From Cephalopachus bancanus (Eukaryota > Chordata > Mammalia > Primates > Tarsiidae): a DNA stretch of 64,000 nucleotides. Where the stretch lies: positions 4,030,001 through 4,094,000 of the forward strand of contig JAPVLO010000097.1 in the NCBI GenBank assembly GCA_027257055.1, read 5' to 3'. The stretch's first letter is position 1. Each line of letters opens with the position of its first letter. Under the pieces are notes generated by a model, which saw nothing but the letters and a program-made list of their open reading frames with translations, had not been told where the DNA came from and did not search any database. The translations under genes were made by a program, and so were the position numbers. Of this stretch, positions 1-11,980 are shown one piece after another.

Positions 1-292
1 TGGCAGGAAGAGGAGAGATTTAGAGAATAGCCTCAATAGAGCCTTAGACCCAGGTAATTTGTCTTTCTTTCCTCTTTGTGCAGGGGAATGGGTAGAAGGA
101 TGCTTAATATGATACCGTATAAATGTTCGTCACAACAAAAGAATCCTCTTAGTAATTTGGGAATAGTTTTTGAAAAAAGAAAATGGCCCTAATTTATAAT
201 GTGGAATTTGGTTTATTTATGACCTGCAGGGACTTTTAATGATGCCGGGGCTTGGGAGAAGTAATATAGAACACTGTCGGGATGATATAATA
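1..292. other. AT-rich non-coding DNA
   Basis: No gene, repeat family or motif was recognised in this stretch. Confidence 0.5.
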
Positions 293-520
293 TATTCGTT
301 ATCTATTTCTGTGTAACAAATTTCTCCACGGTGAGGCCATTTATAAAATAAACATTCATTATCAGTTTCTGTAGGTCAAGTACTCAGATATGGCCTAACT
401 GAGTACCCCTGACTCAAGGTATCTCATAAGGAGGCAGCCAATCTGTCAAGACTGTAGTCTCTACTGAAGATTGAAATGGCATATGACCCACATTCAAGCT
501 TACTCACGTGAGCTCTGCTC
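293..520 (+). repeat. Ancient interspersed repeat of the CTGTGTAACAAATT type
   Basis: The stretch reads like the first half of a medium-frequency mammalian repeat that starts near TATCTATTTCTGTGTAACAA and continues through TCAGTTTCTGTAGGTCA and CTCATAAGGAGGC. It resembles a familiar human repeat, but I cannot name the family safely. A second copy lies at 1650-1925. It is heavily diverged and has no coding capacity. Confidence 0.55.
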
Positions 521-1649
521 ATCTTGGATTGGTGGAAAAAGGGGAGAAGAGAAAGGGAGAGCGAGAAAACCCCTGCCATGGGAACCATCTTAGAAAACTG
601 CCTATCACATATGGGAATTCTAGTTGAGTGGCACTGAGTCCAAGATTTTTTAACAAACTCAAAGAAGGCGATGGAGACAACAGGCAGTAGCTGAATCTTG
701 GACCAGATTGTGGCTCACCCAGAGATAGTTTGGGGAAGCAAAGAGAATCTGTGGTTCTTTTATGTAAACTCTGCTGTGCTGAAAGGCTTCCCAGCTGAGT
801 GCTCAAGAGCTATCAAATATTCTACAAGGCAGAGTCTGCACTATTCAGTATCAGCATCAGATGCAATACAGGATGATACAAAAATACGGGCCACCAAAAA
901 CCACAGAGAAATGACAACGAAGAAACGATAAAATTTCATATTCTTTCAACCACAAAAGCAGATATCCCTTCCTCTCTTGCTTGGAAAAAAATGGATGAAG
1001 AACTAGAGAGGAAGCTCAAAAAGTAAACTTACAGTAGCGAACAATGACTGAGATAATACTTGAATTTGTTGACTATTTCCTGAGAGAGTATGATATTTTA
1101 TTAAGGGTAGAATAAATGCTATTGGTTTGAATTCAATTTACCAGGTTAGCCTAGAGATAATTCTTTCTCTGCTGAGCGAGAAAAAGGGTATACAAGTTTC
1201 TGTTCTATTAAAAAGCATGGTTTTGATCTTTGAAATTAACTAAAATGACCATTCAGTCATAGTACCTCACTCTTTGTTATGTAACTGCACTATGGCTTAA
1301 TGATTGCTCTGGAGAAAAAGAGAGAGCAAGAGAGATTGAAAAAATATAGATAGAAATATGAAAAAAAAATATAAAACATCTAATATATATATATATTATG
1401 TTGTAATATGTACATAAACAGTCTGGTTTGGTAAAAGGTTGTGGTCAAATTAAAGTGTTTTTAAAGTTGTTTAAAAACCAATGTGAATTAGTTGATATCT
1501 TCTCCCATTATTTCCCCTAAGGGTGAGCCTTTGATAGTAATAAGACCACAGGAATCAGTTCAGGCAAAAAGCTGCTACATTTTACTGGTCACTCAAATCA
1601 ACACATAAAAGCTACTAGATGATTATGCCCTACTGTTTTCGATCTAAAA
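521..1649. other. Unique non-coding DNA
   Basis: No gene or repeat was recognised. The DNA is AT-rich with a short TA run at 1383-1397. The open frames at 519-806 (minus) and 698-931 (plus) overlap on opposite strands and look like chance. Confidence 0.5.
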
Positions 1650-1925
1650 AATATTTATCAGTTATCTATTGCTGTGTAGCAAATTACCCACAAATGTAGA
1701 AGCCTGAAACAACAAATGTTTACTACTGCACAGCGTCAGGGGGCCAGGAATAGAGATAACTACAAATTAAGTGATGAGAGAGAGAGAGCGAGCGCTAGAA
1801 AGCATGCCTAGACAGAAGTCATAGAATTCGTAATACACAACTCTAAGAAGTGGCATCAATTTTATCAATCTATTGTATTCTATTTATTAGAAACAAGTTA
1901 ATTAGTCCAAGAAGAAGCAAGGGCA
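1650..1925 (+). repeat. Second copy of the CTGTGTAACAAATT-type repeat
   Basis: It opens with TTATCTATTGCTGTGTAGC and runs through GAAACAACAAATG. It then matches the distal half of the same family (GAGAGAGAGCGAGCG, later TTAGAAACAAGTTAATTAGTCC). The middle is lost. A short GA run at 1776-1788 lies inside it. Age is judged from the many substitutions and the internal deletion. Confidence 0.5.
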
Positions 1926-2269
1926 CTGACCTGTGTATCAGGAGGCAAATGTCATTGGAGAATAACTTAGAGACTGCCTACCACAGATTTCCTTCAGGTA
2001 GTGATATCCACAAATGCACTAAGTCAGAAAAATTTAATGATAAATACTCTGGTCATAAACACATCACAGGGAGAAAGAAGCTGCTGATACCATAACCAAG
2101 TAACCCGTAGTCAGTTCCTATGTGAGTTTATTTGGTATTCAACTCAAATTCCTCCTGTCTTCCCCTCTAAGGAAGTGCTTTTAATATCATATGTTGTGCC
2201 ATCCCTACATATGTTCACATTTGTCTGTGTTTTTCTCATTTTAAATGCATTAATAAAAACAACAATAAT

Positions 2270-2415
2270 GAACAACACATAATTCTTCTACACACCATGT
2301 GTCACTCTAAGCACTTTACACTTTCAACTACTCTTCACATAAGAAGTAATGTTTTTATATGCATTTTATAAATAAAGAATAATGTTAAAGATCTTGCTCT
2401 ATGTCATAAAATTAG
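2270..2415 (-). repeat. MIR SINE, minus strand
   Basis: The order of motifs matches a reversed MIR: CTCTAAGCACTTTACA, then ACTCTTCACATAAG, then a degenerate ATTTTATAAATAAAGAA segment where the MIR core is expected. It is strongly diverged and 5'-incomplete. Confidence 0.5.
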
Positions 2416-2424
2416 CAAGATTTT

Positions 2425-2822
2425 TTGTTATAATTTATTTATTCATTATAGAGTTGTGGGGTACAAGTGAGTTTTACTACATAAGTAGGCTGCATGCAGG
2501 TGAAGTCTGGGTTTCTAGGTGACCCCAATCCACCTGACAATGGAGCTGGTATTTATTGTGTTGTCACATGCTCCCCACCCTCTCCCTTTCTTTCTTCCCT
2601 AGCAGTGCTCAGTGACAGTCCATCCCACCCTTGTGCTAATGTGATTAGCCTTCAGGGCCCATGTACCAGTGAGAACAATGGGATTCGGTTCTTTGTTGCT
2701 GAAATAGTTCACTTAGTATGATGATCTCCAACTGCATCCAGGTTGCTGTGAAGTCCATAATGTTGCTCTTCTCATCGAAAGTGGACCAGATTAAGAAATG
2801 TGGTACTTATACGCAATGATCT
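2425..2822 (-). mobile_element. LINE-1 3' fragment with inverted 5' end
   Basis: From 2425 to about 2778 the plus strand is the reverse of an L1 3' UTR and ORF2 end; an antisense match is seen at CTCCAACTGCATCCAGG. From about 2779 the orientation flips: GACCAGATTAAGAAATGTGG is sense-strand ORF2 just upstream of the antisense part. This is the layout of a minus-strand L1 whose 5' end was inverted on insertion. It has no coding capacity. Confidence 0.6.
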
Positions 2823-2983
2823 TCCTTCACGACAGGAAGGACTCTGCATCTGAATCAATCTGGAGAGGAAACTGCATTTTGGCCTCAATTGGGCTGTCTC
2901 CTCTAATTGGTTAATTTTAAAGAGTATTTGTGGCTCACTTCTCTTGTTTGGCCACAAGAATGAAATCATTCAACAACCTTCTC

Positions 2984-3275
2984 GCCGGGCTCGGTGGCTC
3001 AGCCTGTAATCCCGCGCCTTTGGGAGGCTGAGGTGAGTGGATTGCCTGAGCCGCGGGTTCGAGACCCGCCTGGGCAGCGAGACCGCACCTCTACAATAAA
3101 TCAAAAAATCAGCCGGGCGTGGTAACGCGTGCCTGTAACTCGGCTACTTGGAAGGCTGAGGCGGAATGATCGCTGGAGCCCAGCAGGTCGAGGCTGCGGT
3201 GGCCGGGAGCGGCCACTGTACTCCAGTCTGGGTGACAGAGTGAGACTCCAACTCAAAAAAAAAAAAAAAAAAAAA
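2984..3275 (+). mobile_element. Full-length young Alu (lineage-specific subfamily)
   Basis: A dimeric 7SL-derived SINE with left arm, A-rich linker, right arm and a 21-nt A tail. It is flanked by a 13-bp target-site duplication, CAACAACCTTCTC at 2971-2983 and CAATAACCTTCTC at 3276-3288, with one mismatch. The B box (GGTTCGAGACC) lies in a perfect tRNA T-arm-like stem-loop at 3053-3069. The right arm keeps the GTGGCCG/CGGCCAC hairpin. Such elements are transcribed by RNA polymerase III and copied by L1 proteins. Confidence 0.93.
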
Positions 3276-3288
3276 CAATAACCTTCTC

Positions 3289-5395
3289 ATCATTTCCCTC
3301 GTATCTTAACATTTCATCCTAGGATGACCATCTGTGATTTTGTTTGTCTAGCTTCCACTTCTCTTATTCCACTACCATACCCCAATTTTTCCACTTTCTT
3401 TCCATGTGGTTTGGAGGAATAATGCCCACATTCACGAATGAGGATGTTTACGTTATCCAGAGAGAAAGGCTGATGTTCTACACTCCTAGACACAGTGATT
3501 TATTAAAGCTTAGCAATGTGACACAAGCTACCTGATATCATTTTCAGAATTGGTAGCAACTTATGAGGAAGAAGTCTTTCCATCTAGAAAGTAGACAGAA
3601 AGGGGAGTCTAGACTTGCCAACCCTCTGTGTATAGATAGGTTGCATGAAAATAAAACTAAAAAAATAAAGAGAGAAAGAGAGAGAGAGAATAAGTGAGAG
3701 ATAAACAGAGTGAAACACAGAGAGATTTCTAAAATATTTGAGCACCAGTTAAGGTCTTGATGGGAAGCCTAAGCTCTAAAGCCATCACATTCTCTTTCAT
3801 GATTAAAGCTTTTTGTATGTGACAATCACAAAGTCCTAGCTAATAAGTTTACGAAGAAAGTAAAATTGCTTTTCTAAATTCAATAATTTATTAGATTTTA
3901 TTTCTATTAACATAAAATATAGACTACTTCCAAGAATTCATAATCACATAATTATAACTAAAGTTTCTCTAATGAAAGGTATGCTTTTAACATGATAAGC
4001 ATTGTTCCTGCAAAAAAATAAAATTTTCTTCTCACTAATACTCTCACTCGTCTCCGATCTGTTGTGCATGTTTTTCTAAGTGTCTTAACTCCTTTTACAG
4101 CTTTGAATTTTCTCAAATCTTCTCTTTTGATCATTACTCTCACCAAATTAATTAATTTTTTAAACATAAGAAAATCAATCTAGGCTGATTTCCTTGTTCT
4201 CATCCCAAACATGAACTTCATGCAGAGTAATAGTAATTTTAAGTACATTTTTGAAGAAAGATATTAACTCTACTTACTAGAATAGGTTACTTCTATGTCA
4301 GAGATAGTATGGAAGTAATTGGAGAAAATATTCTCACAGAGAACACATCCTAAGCTTAAAATGTGGGCTCAGTGAATGAGTGTTCTCAGATCTTGATTCA
4401 ATTGCTCCTGTTGCCAGGCCTGATGAGGAAAGTCCCTCTGTGCCTGTTACATTACTGCTTCAACCAGCAAAGTTCTTGCCTGCAGGCGAGAATTAACTTC
4501 CAGGAAAATCATGTTTCTGAGTATTTAGTAAGCCATGTGGAAATTGTGGAACTTGAAGCCAAACATACGACAGAAAAGAAGAATCAATATTCTGCTTCAC
4601 TATTTATGGCTATAACAGATTCTCTCCTCTTTGCGTATTACATGTTCTAATCTCAGCTACGCGCTCACTGTCACCAAATGTTTCCCTTTTAATTTTTGCT
4701 TCCAATGCCTTATGTATTCATATCTTATGATCTGGAACATTTCTTGCAGTTGTTTGTCCACATCTTCAAACTATAGGTTAAAATAGAAAGTACTTTGTTT
4801 TTATTTGTCTTTGATTAAATACATATTTTTAAACTCAATTTATATTCCTTGATCTTTTGTTTCCCCCCAAATAAACCTTAGAAGCATTTCTACTGCTAGA
4901 ACTAATATAACTGAAAAGATATATCCTTTCTCTATGCATGTAACATCTAGCCTTATACTTGATAAACTCATAAGTAAATATAGGTTATATACTTAAAAGT
5001 CACAATAGTCAGACTGAGATAGCCAGTGGTAAGGAGACTGGGGTGCCCACTGGGGCCATGCTATCACTTTGTGCAGCCTGTGAGTTGATTCTTGTGAATT
5101 TTTACCTTGCTTGACATCCTTCTTTAACAAAGGTACGTTAATAATTCATAGACCACTATTTAAAAGAAATAGAGAGAAGATAGCTGACAAGTATTGAAAA
5201 GTATTTCTAGAGAATTAAGAAATCACTTTTTGGGATTGAAGAAAGTGTTTCATTTTTCTCGATTTATACTTGCTGACTAAAGATTTTGTCCTTTTATTTT
5301 TATCTGAATTTTTTCTGTTTTTATTCTTATGAAAACTTATTGATACTTCAGTATAATAGAAATAGTTTGAATTCTTACACAAAGGATTCCGTATT
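3289..5395. other. Unique AT-rich DNA
   Basis: No gene or assignable repeat was seen apart from a GA-rich run at 3669-3690. Short open frames at 3344-3535, 3958-4167 and 4363-4650 have no recognisable domain and no support. Confidence 0.5.
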
Positions 5396-5397
5396 GC

Positions 5398-5558
5398 CCA
5401 ATGCCATGGCACGTACCTGCAATCCCAGTCACTTGGAAAGCTAAGGTGAGAGAATTACTTGAGGAGAGGCGTGCAAGGATCTATTGTGCAAATCATGCCT
5501 GTGAATAGCCACTGCATGCCAGCCTGGGCAACAGGATGAAAACTTGTTTATTAAAAAG
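5398..5558 (+). mobile_element. Old Alu right monomer
   Basis: The segment matches an Alu right arm from ATGCCATGGCACGTACCTGC through CACTTGGAAAGC to CACTGCATGCCAGCCTGGGC. No left arm is present. It is much more diverged than the other Alus. Its former A-rich tail has become the purine microsatellite that follows. Confidence 0.7.
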
Positions 5559-5559
5559 T

Positions 5560-5648
5560 GGAAGGAAGGAAGAAAAGAAGGGAGGGAGGGAGGGAGGGAG
5601 GGAGGAAAGAAGGAAGGAAGGAAGGAAGGAAGGAAGGAAGGAAGAAAG
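5560..5648 (+). repeat. GGAA/GGGA microsatellite, 89-nt pure purine tract
   Basis: Every base from 5560 to 5648 is a purine, made of GGAA, GAAA and GGGA units. It starts at the tail of the Alu right monomer, the usual birthplace of such repeats. Long purine mirror tracts can form triplex (H-DNA) structures. Confidence 0.95.
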
Positions 5649-5649
5649 C

Positions 5650-5825
5650 TAGATCTAGGTTTGATTCTACCCTATCATGAATCAGCTTTATGACCTAGTC
5701 TCATTTCTGGAACTATCTGAGCCTCAGTTTGCTCAACTATAAATGATTGTAATAATATTTATACCTGTTTAAACATTAAAAATAAATACAGTGAGTAGTA
5801 GGTGTCTAACAATTGGTAGCTATTA
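5650..5825 (+). repeat. MIR SINE, plus strand
   Basis: MIR-like motifs occur in the right order: GGTTTGATTCTACC (B box region), TTATGACCT, GAGCCTCAGTTTGCTCA, AAATGATTGTAATAAT and a terminal GTAGGTGTCTAACAATTGG. It is diverged but nearly complete at its 3' side. Confidence 0.7.
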
Positions 5826-7325
5826 TAGTTTCTGATCTTTTAAAATGAATAGATTAATTTGGCTACTTTGTAAGAATACTTACTACTTAAGTAATTTTTT
5901 CACAATTTAAAAATCATATATATGTAATAGGATTTTAGCATTCATTCGAGCTATTGCTTTACTAAGTAGAGAATATGCAACTGCTTTATTTTGACTATAA
6001 CTAATATGGTACTGCTAAGTTATTTCATGACTTGTCTGAATTGATCCAGACTGTTAAGTATTCCTGGGTAAGCTTCACTCCTAAATATTTGCTCTTTGTG
6101 AAACCTACGTCCTTGTTTCTCTAAGTCACAATTCTTTTGACTTTTCTTTTCTTGTCTTTCTCAGTCTGCATTGCTGACTCTTCCTTGTCCACTCAACCAT
6201 TAAATGCTGACTTTTCAAGACTTGGTTCTCAGTTTATTTACTTCTCATCATGCACTTTCTTCCAATTTTATGTACTCACTTAGCTTTCTTATCTATGTGC
6301 TGATCACTCCCAGTTCAGTTCATCAACACATTCCCCTAATCCAGACCCCAGACTCTTAATATTACAACCTGGATATTTCCTAGATAACTTATGCTGCATG
6401 TCAAATAATGTAATACACAATTCTTTCCCCCAGACTCTCTTCTCCTCTTTTAGTTTTCCAATCAGTAAATTGTACCACTATGTACTCAATAGCTCATGTC
6501 AGAAAAATGAGAATTATTTCTGACCTGTTCCTGTGTTGTCACACCTCCCTCCAATCAACTCCCAAGTTTACTTCTCTCTCATCGCACTGCTGTTCTCATG
6601 TTATACTTTCCCTATTATTCTCTCTCACTTAGATTATTGGAAAGGTTTATCATTCTTTCCAGTTGTTTCAAAAGAATTTTTGTCATTGAATTTTTGAAAA
6701 TGAAAGACATGTGCTTGTGTAGCAGAGTAGTAAAACAATAAAAATAAATAATTCTGTTTGTATATTTTTTATTTGATTTTTCAAAAGAGAAATGGCTCCT
6801 CAATTTTCTGTGTCATGTGGAGCCAGTGTTTCGCCATCAGACTTCAGCCTGCGGGGAAAGGAATGAGACTTCTGTCATCCTTCAGAACAGTAGGCTGGTC
6901 GCTAAACAGCAAAGCATGTGACATTATAAACTATGACTATAATTCCTCTTTCAGTGTCATTTGTTTTGTAATATGGGACATTCTTGGTAGGTTTTGGCAA
7001 CAGGTGTCTATCAAACTTGTTTCATTGTATTGGGTCTTTTCATTTGTGATTAATCTCAAGAGAGAATTGGAGAAGGTAAATAAATAATAAAATTAATTAA
7101 GGTTTAAAGTTTAGTGTTATTAAAAAATACCACTAGCCAGATGTAACACAAATCCAAAAGCATATTCAATAGTTTTACTAACATTATTTTCAGCATCCTT
7201 GTTCAAATTGTAAGGAAAGGAAAATTCAATCTATAATAGCAATGATGTGTTGGCCAAATTGTTCTCCATGCAGACTGAATTTTCAATTAAATGGATTAAC
7301 TTAATTTTTTAAGTTGGTCAGTTTG
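5826..7325. other. Unique non-coding DNA
   Basis: AT-rich and pyrimidine-rich DNA with no gene or clear repeat. The 109-codon frame at 6758-7087 begins in unique sequence and shows no domain, signal peptide or context supporting it. Confidence 0.45.
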
Positions 7326-7329
7326 ATAA

Positions 7330-7590
7330 TAATAGCTAATGTCTAACTACCATTTTCTTTGTTAGTCAACCTACTGAGCACTTTATGCACATTAACTTAT
7401 TTAATCCTCACACAAACCCTGTAGCATAAATACTGGTCTTATTCTCTTTTTACAGAATACAGAGCTGAGGCACAGAACAGCTTAGTGACTTTACCAGGTC
7501 AAACTGTTAGTATTTGGCAGAACTGAAATTCAGAACCAGGTTGTCTAGTTTAAGAGACCAAGCTCTTACACTTTCGGCTACACTATTAAT
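7330..7590 (-). repeat. MIR SINE, minus strand, nearly full length
   Basis: The reverse of a MIR is readable throughout: CTACTGAGCACTTTATG, TTTAATCCTCACACAAACCC, TTTTTACAGAAT, CTGAGGCACAGAACAGCTTAG and TGAAATTCAGAACCAGG. Diverged but well ordered. Confidence 0.8.
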
Positions 7591-7599
7591 AGTACTTAA

Positions 7600-9259
7600 T
7601 GCTCTCTGTTTTGCAGACACTTATATATCAATTTTGCTAACATTTAGGCTTAAATACATACTTACTAAAATACAAATGTTTCTAGTAGAAAATCGATTCA
7701 ACTTGCAGTGTAGAGTTTATGCCTCCCATATACTCTGAAATTATTGCTTTGCAGAGCTGTCATAGTTTCTCAGCACTCTTTTTTACTGTACCTTAGAGAG
7801 AGCTAGAATGCAAAATCTATATATATCTATATTTATGTAAATTATTTTTACTATAAGACAAATATCAAATCTATAGCATTTCTCTCAAATCACAGTAGTT
7901 TAAAAAATTCTAATCTTTCTCAGCCTTTAAAAGTCTAGCCTTAGAAAGAAGGCATTATTGAATCAATGGTCTGAACTGCTGTATAAAAGAGGTATCTTTT
8001 TGTCAAACTGACGATTGATAACTAAGTCAGAGATACTAGAAGGGCCACATATTCTATCCAAAATATAAGTGATTTTCTATAGGCCTCTCCTGTATTCTAA
8101 ATGCTGGTGGTTTAAAAAAAATCTCAAATGATAAATTGACTGAAATAAAGAAATACTGTCTGAAGTCTTTATCAATGTTATCTTTGAGGTTGAATAATTG
8201 AGAATATCTTGATTAATAATCATTGGTTCTATGGGAAATTAGCAACACAATAATTTCATCATCTGCTAACTGGCCTAAATTGATGATTAAGTGAGTACTA
8301 TACCTAGGTTACTCATTTGTAGACAAGCTTATGCGAGCATGCTCTGGCAGTCTAAAGGGAAAAGAATAGATATTCAGCTTGGCCAGCTTCTTTCTCTTGC
8401 AATAAATGCAGATATACCAGTACAGTAGAATATTAAAAGTGATTTTCCAGTGACTTGCCTATAAGACTGGAAGTGAGACTGCAGGAGACTCATTTATTTG
8501 CAGAGAGATCTAAAAGCAGCCTTCATGTAGGCATGACATGACAGCAAAAAGGAAGTTATCCAGGTGTTTCAAATATTACTGAGGCTTTGGGGACTGGATA
8601 ATTAATAATAGATAACATAGAAAAAGAAAGTGTGTTCCATTCCTTTAAATGCTTTAATGCAATATCTGTGTGAAGATAATGATGTTTAATAAATGATACA
8701 ATAAAGGGGATGTATTTAAAGTTATTTTATATAGGTTAACATATTCACAGTAGACCTCACCCATAGGATTTCCAGGTCCCAACCTCAATACACATGTAAA
8801 AAACCTATTGTCCCAGCAGTTATGAATGAGGATTTGAGGGCAACATGAGGTATGCTAAAACCAAACAAATTTCCTAAATTTTGAGAATGAGTCACTCAGA
8901 ATTCTGTGAATATAGGATTTCAGGAAAACAAAAACAAAAGCAAAACAGAGCAGGACTTAGAAGCAACGAAGAAGTCCTCACCACATTTGACATTGGTAAT
9001 GGTGCATTGCCTAAGAGTGTAAAGAATGAGGAACAAGAAGTTCCATAGAAAAAGAAAATGAATAAGTGTGGTGGATACATATTGAAAAGAAAAAAAAAGA
9101 TCTATCATTTTGAAGTTTTCATCCTAGTCCTTTTCAGTTTTTTTATTAACGATCTAACTTGAGTAAGTAACTTTAAAAAAAACTTCATTACAAACATAAA
9201 TGGCATATTAAACATGAATAATGCTAAAAAAAAAGTATAGTGTTACATCCATATAAGTG
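7600..9259. other. Unique non-coding DNA
   Basis: Nothing recognisable was found. The overlapping minus-strand frames at 8892-9108 are in two different phases of the same sequence and are not credible genes. Confidence 0.45.
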
Positions 9260-9267
9260 CATTAAAG

Positions 9268-9566
9268 CAGAGATCCCCAACCTTCAGGCAGTCGACTGGT
9301 ACCAGTCCATGGCCTCTTAGGAACTGGGCTGCCCAACAGGAGGTGAGTAGCAGGCGATCGGAGCTTTGTCTGCTGTCAGATCACAGCAGCATTAGATTCT
9401 CATAGGAGCATGAACCCTGTTGTGAACTGTGCATGCTAAGTATCTTGGTTGCATGTTCCTTATGAGAATCTAATGCTCAATGATCTCATCCATTGCATAC
9501 CCCTTCCATGGAAAAATTGTCTTCCATGGAACTGGTTCCTGATGCCAAAAATGTTGGGGACCACTG
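9268..9566 (+). mobile_element. MER1-like hAT (Charlie) non-autonomous transposon
   Basis: The ends form inverted repeats (CAGAGATCCCCAACC at the left, GTTGGGGACCACTG at the right). They are flanked by an 8-bp duplication, CATTAAAG at 9260-9267 and CATTGAGG at 9567-9574, with two mismatches. The inside holds the symmetric ATTAGATTCTCATAGGAGC and CTTATGAGAATCTAATG arms typical of the MER1 family as I recall it. It has no transposase gene and would have moved using one supplied by Charlie elements. Confidence 0.88.
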
Positions 9567-9777
9567 CATTGAGGTGCAACTACACAGAATAGTCCTTCAT
9601 TAGCTATATGTACTATTCCTTGACAAAGTTCTAGAAAGCCAGAAAAAAGTCAGATAATCAAAGTTATAATTAGGAGTTAGTGCCCATTTCAAGATCATAA
9701 CTGTAAATGGTACATGACAATTCTAATGTATCTGGGCTCTACTTCTTGAAACGAGGTGCGAAAAAGAATTAAGACTG

Positions 9778-10000
9778 TGTTATGTAGCCGTTAAAAGCAA
9801 GGATATTTGGGATTCAGGTACCCATGAATTTAGGTCCTACCTTCATAGCTCTTAGCCTGAGAACTAACTTGGGCAAGTTAATCTCTCTGTCCTGTTTTCT
9901 TATCTGTAAAATGAGAATGAAATATAGCATCACTCTATAGGTAGATACAATTAACAGAGTCTTTGGTACATCATGAGTATCAGTCATTTTTATTCCCTTT
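9778..10000 (+). repeat. MIR SINE, plus strand
   Basis: The sequence follows a MIR from the tRNA-derived head (TATGTAGCCGTTAAAAGCAA) through ACTTGGGCAAGTTAATCTC and TTATCTGTAAAATGAGAATG to the tail. This is close to full length. Confidence 0.8.
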
Positions 10001-10004
10001 ATTT

Positions 10005-11314
10005 CCTGTTCTCAGGCTTCTGTCATCTTAACCTCTTCTCCTCTCAACCTCATTCACTAATAATCCCCATTTAATGTTTGAAATTAGGGTCTCCACACAG
10101 TACAAGTATTGGAAAACCAGTCAATTGTCTTCTATGCGACTGGTGCACCCCAGGCTCTGTGTGATCTTATGGCCCTACAAGTCAGAATGTAAATATTTGC
10201 TCAGGGAATTCAGAAATGTAACGGTCTGATTAAATAATTGATATACTAATAAGGTTGAGAGGCACTTGATCTTTTTCTCCTCACATATAACATTATTACC
10301 ATTTCCCTGCTAGATATATTTGAGACCCAGTTACGCTGCTCCCTCCAGTCTTTATACGTTAGCTTATAATAGCACATATTTAATCTTTTCTGGTGTTCAA
10401 CATAAACCTTTAGCTCGAGGCAATGTACATCTCCAGAATATTCTTCACATGATATTCCCATACCTATTTCATGTTTTGGCTCCTGTTATTGTCAACTGAA
10501 GAGTCTTTGTCATTCCCATGTGATTTTAATTTATCATTGCTTTTCAAGAGCCGCTTTTGATTTTGTTGATCTATCTCTTTTCTCATCATTTTCTGGCTAT
10601 TAGTAAACATCCTGTTGTTTTGATCTTCAAATAGTTTTATGTGAGTTGAGTTGTTTAGTTTTTGACATTTTGGGGATGCCAAAGACAAAACTCATTTCAG
10701 AACTACCCCTCAACCCCCCCCCCCAGAACATCACAATTTGCATAAGTTATAGGTATCTTAAGTCATTTCTGTGTCAGGACTCTCTCCATGATATGTCAGA
10801 GAAAAATATGTTCTTAATAAGCTCACAGCACTTTGTGTACGAGTACACCATCAGTTTGCTTAGAAACCAATAACTCTTATCCTTACATGGTTCAAAGTTT
10901 CTAGTACTCAGAATCCTGATTTTTGATTTCTGTTTCTTGCAACCAGGTAATCCATGATTGGAATCTTGGAACCCAACAAAGAAACTTTAATTAGTAAATA
11001 GGGTGCATTCTTAAACAAGTGAAATGGAACTGAACATTATCTAGCGTTAAAACAAGTGAGCAGATTTACATGCTGATCCAGATAATATGCCTTTCTGAAG
11101 TCACTGAACTACATACTTAATTGCTTAAAAATCTATATCAAAGAAACTATCAAAATTAGCTTTATCTTCTTAATTAGATAATGCTTTCAGCAGAGACTTT
11201 GTTATATACCTCCATATCATTACCATGATCAGTAAATTATAGGCACTTAATATATTCTTATAAATTGGCTTTTATTTGATTATTGGGTAGTTGAATTATA
11301 ACCCATGACCAAGA
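10005..11314. other. Unique non-coding DNA
   Basis: No gene or repeat was recognised. A run of eleven or so C residues occurs near 10716-10726. Short frames on both strands around 10246-10873 have no support. Confidence 0.45.
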
Positions 11315-11384
11315 CTGCTTTATTTGTGGAAGCTGTATTGTATTCAAAAATAGGCTAGATTATGCTGTGGTAACAAAGGACCTT

Positions 11385-11667
11385 TGGTGGCTCAGCCTGT
11401 AATCCCGCATCTTTGGGAGGCTGAGATGAGTGGATTGCCTGAGCCCGCGGGTTCGAGACCCGCCTGGGCAACTTGGCAAGATCTCGTCCTAAATAAAAAT
11501 AAAAAATTAGCCGGGCGTGGTAGTATGCACCTGTGGTTCCAGCTACTTGGAAGGCTGAGGCAGAAGGATCTCCGGAGCCCAGCAGGTCGACGCCGGGGTG
11601 GCTGTGAGTTGCCACTGCACTCCAGCCTGGGCGACAGAGTAAGACTCTAACTCAAAAAAAAAAAAAA
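11385..11667 (+). mobile_element. Alu, slightly 5'-truncated, first of a tandem pair
   Basis: It begins at TGGTGGCTCAGCCTG, missing about nine bases of the normal start. It has the derived T-arm-like B box (CGCGGGTTCGAGACCCGCC), linker, right arm and a 13-nt A tail. The right-arm hairpin is degraded (GTGGCTGTGAGTTGCCAC). Another Alu follows after 18 bases. Confidence 0.9.
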
Positions 11668-11685
11668 TTAAAAGGTAGCATGAGA

Positions 11686-11980
11686 GCCGGCCTCGGTGGC
11701 TCAGCCTGTAATCCCGCGTTTTGGGAGGCTGAGGTGAGTGGATTGCCTGAGCCCGCGGGTTCAAGACCCGCCCGGGCAACTTGGCGAGACCTCATCTCTA
11801 CAATAAATCAAAAAATTAGCCGGGCATGGTAGCGCGCGCCTTTAGTTCCAGCTACTTGGAAGGCTGAGTGGCAGGATTGCCAGAGCCCAGCAGGTCGAGG
11901 CTGCAGTGGCCAGGAGCGGCCACTGCACTCCAGTCTGGGTGACAGAGTGAGACTCCAACCCAAAAAAAATTAAAAAAAAG
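11686..11980 (+). mobile_element. Alu, full length, second of a tandem pair
   Basis: It starts GCCGGCCTCGGTGGCTCAG and runs through both arms to an A-rich tail broken by TT. The B box is GGTTCAAGACC. It lies just downstream of the tail of the previous Alu in the same orientation, so the second probably inserted into or near the first one's A-rich tail. Confidence 0.92.

Noticed and set aside
5560..5648. CRISPR or other spaced array
   Set aside because: The units are contiguous 4-mers without spacers; it is a microsatellite. No spaced direct-repeat array was seen anywhere in the window.
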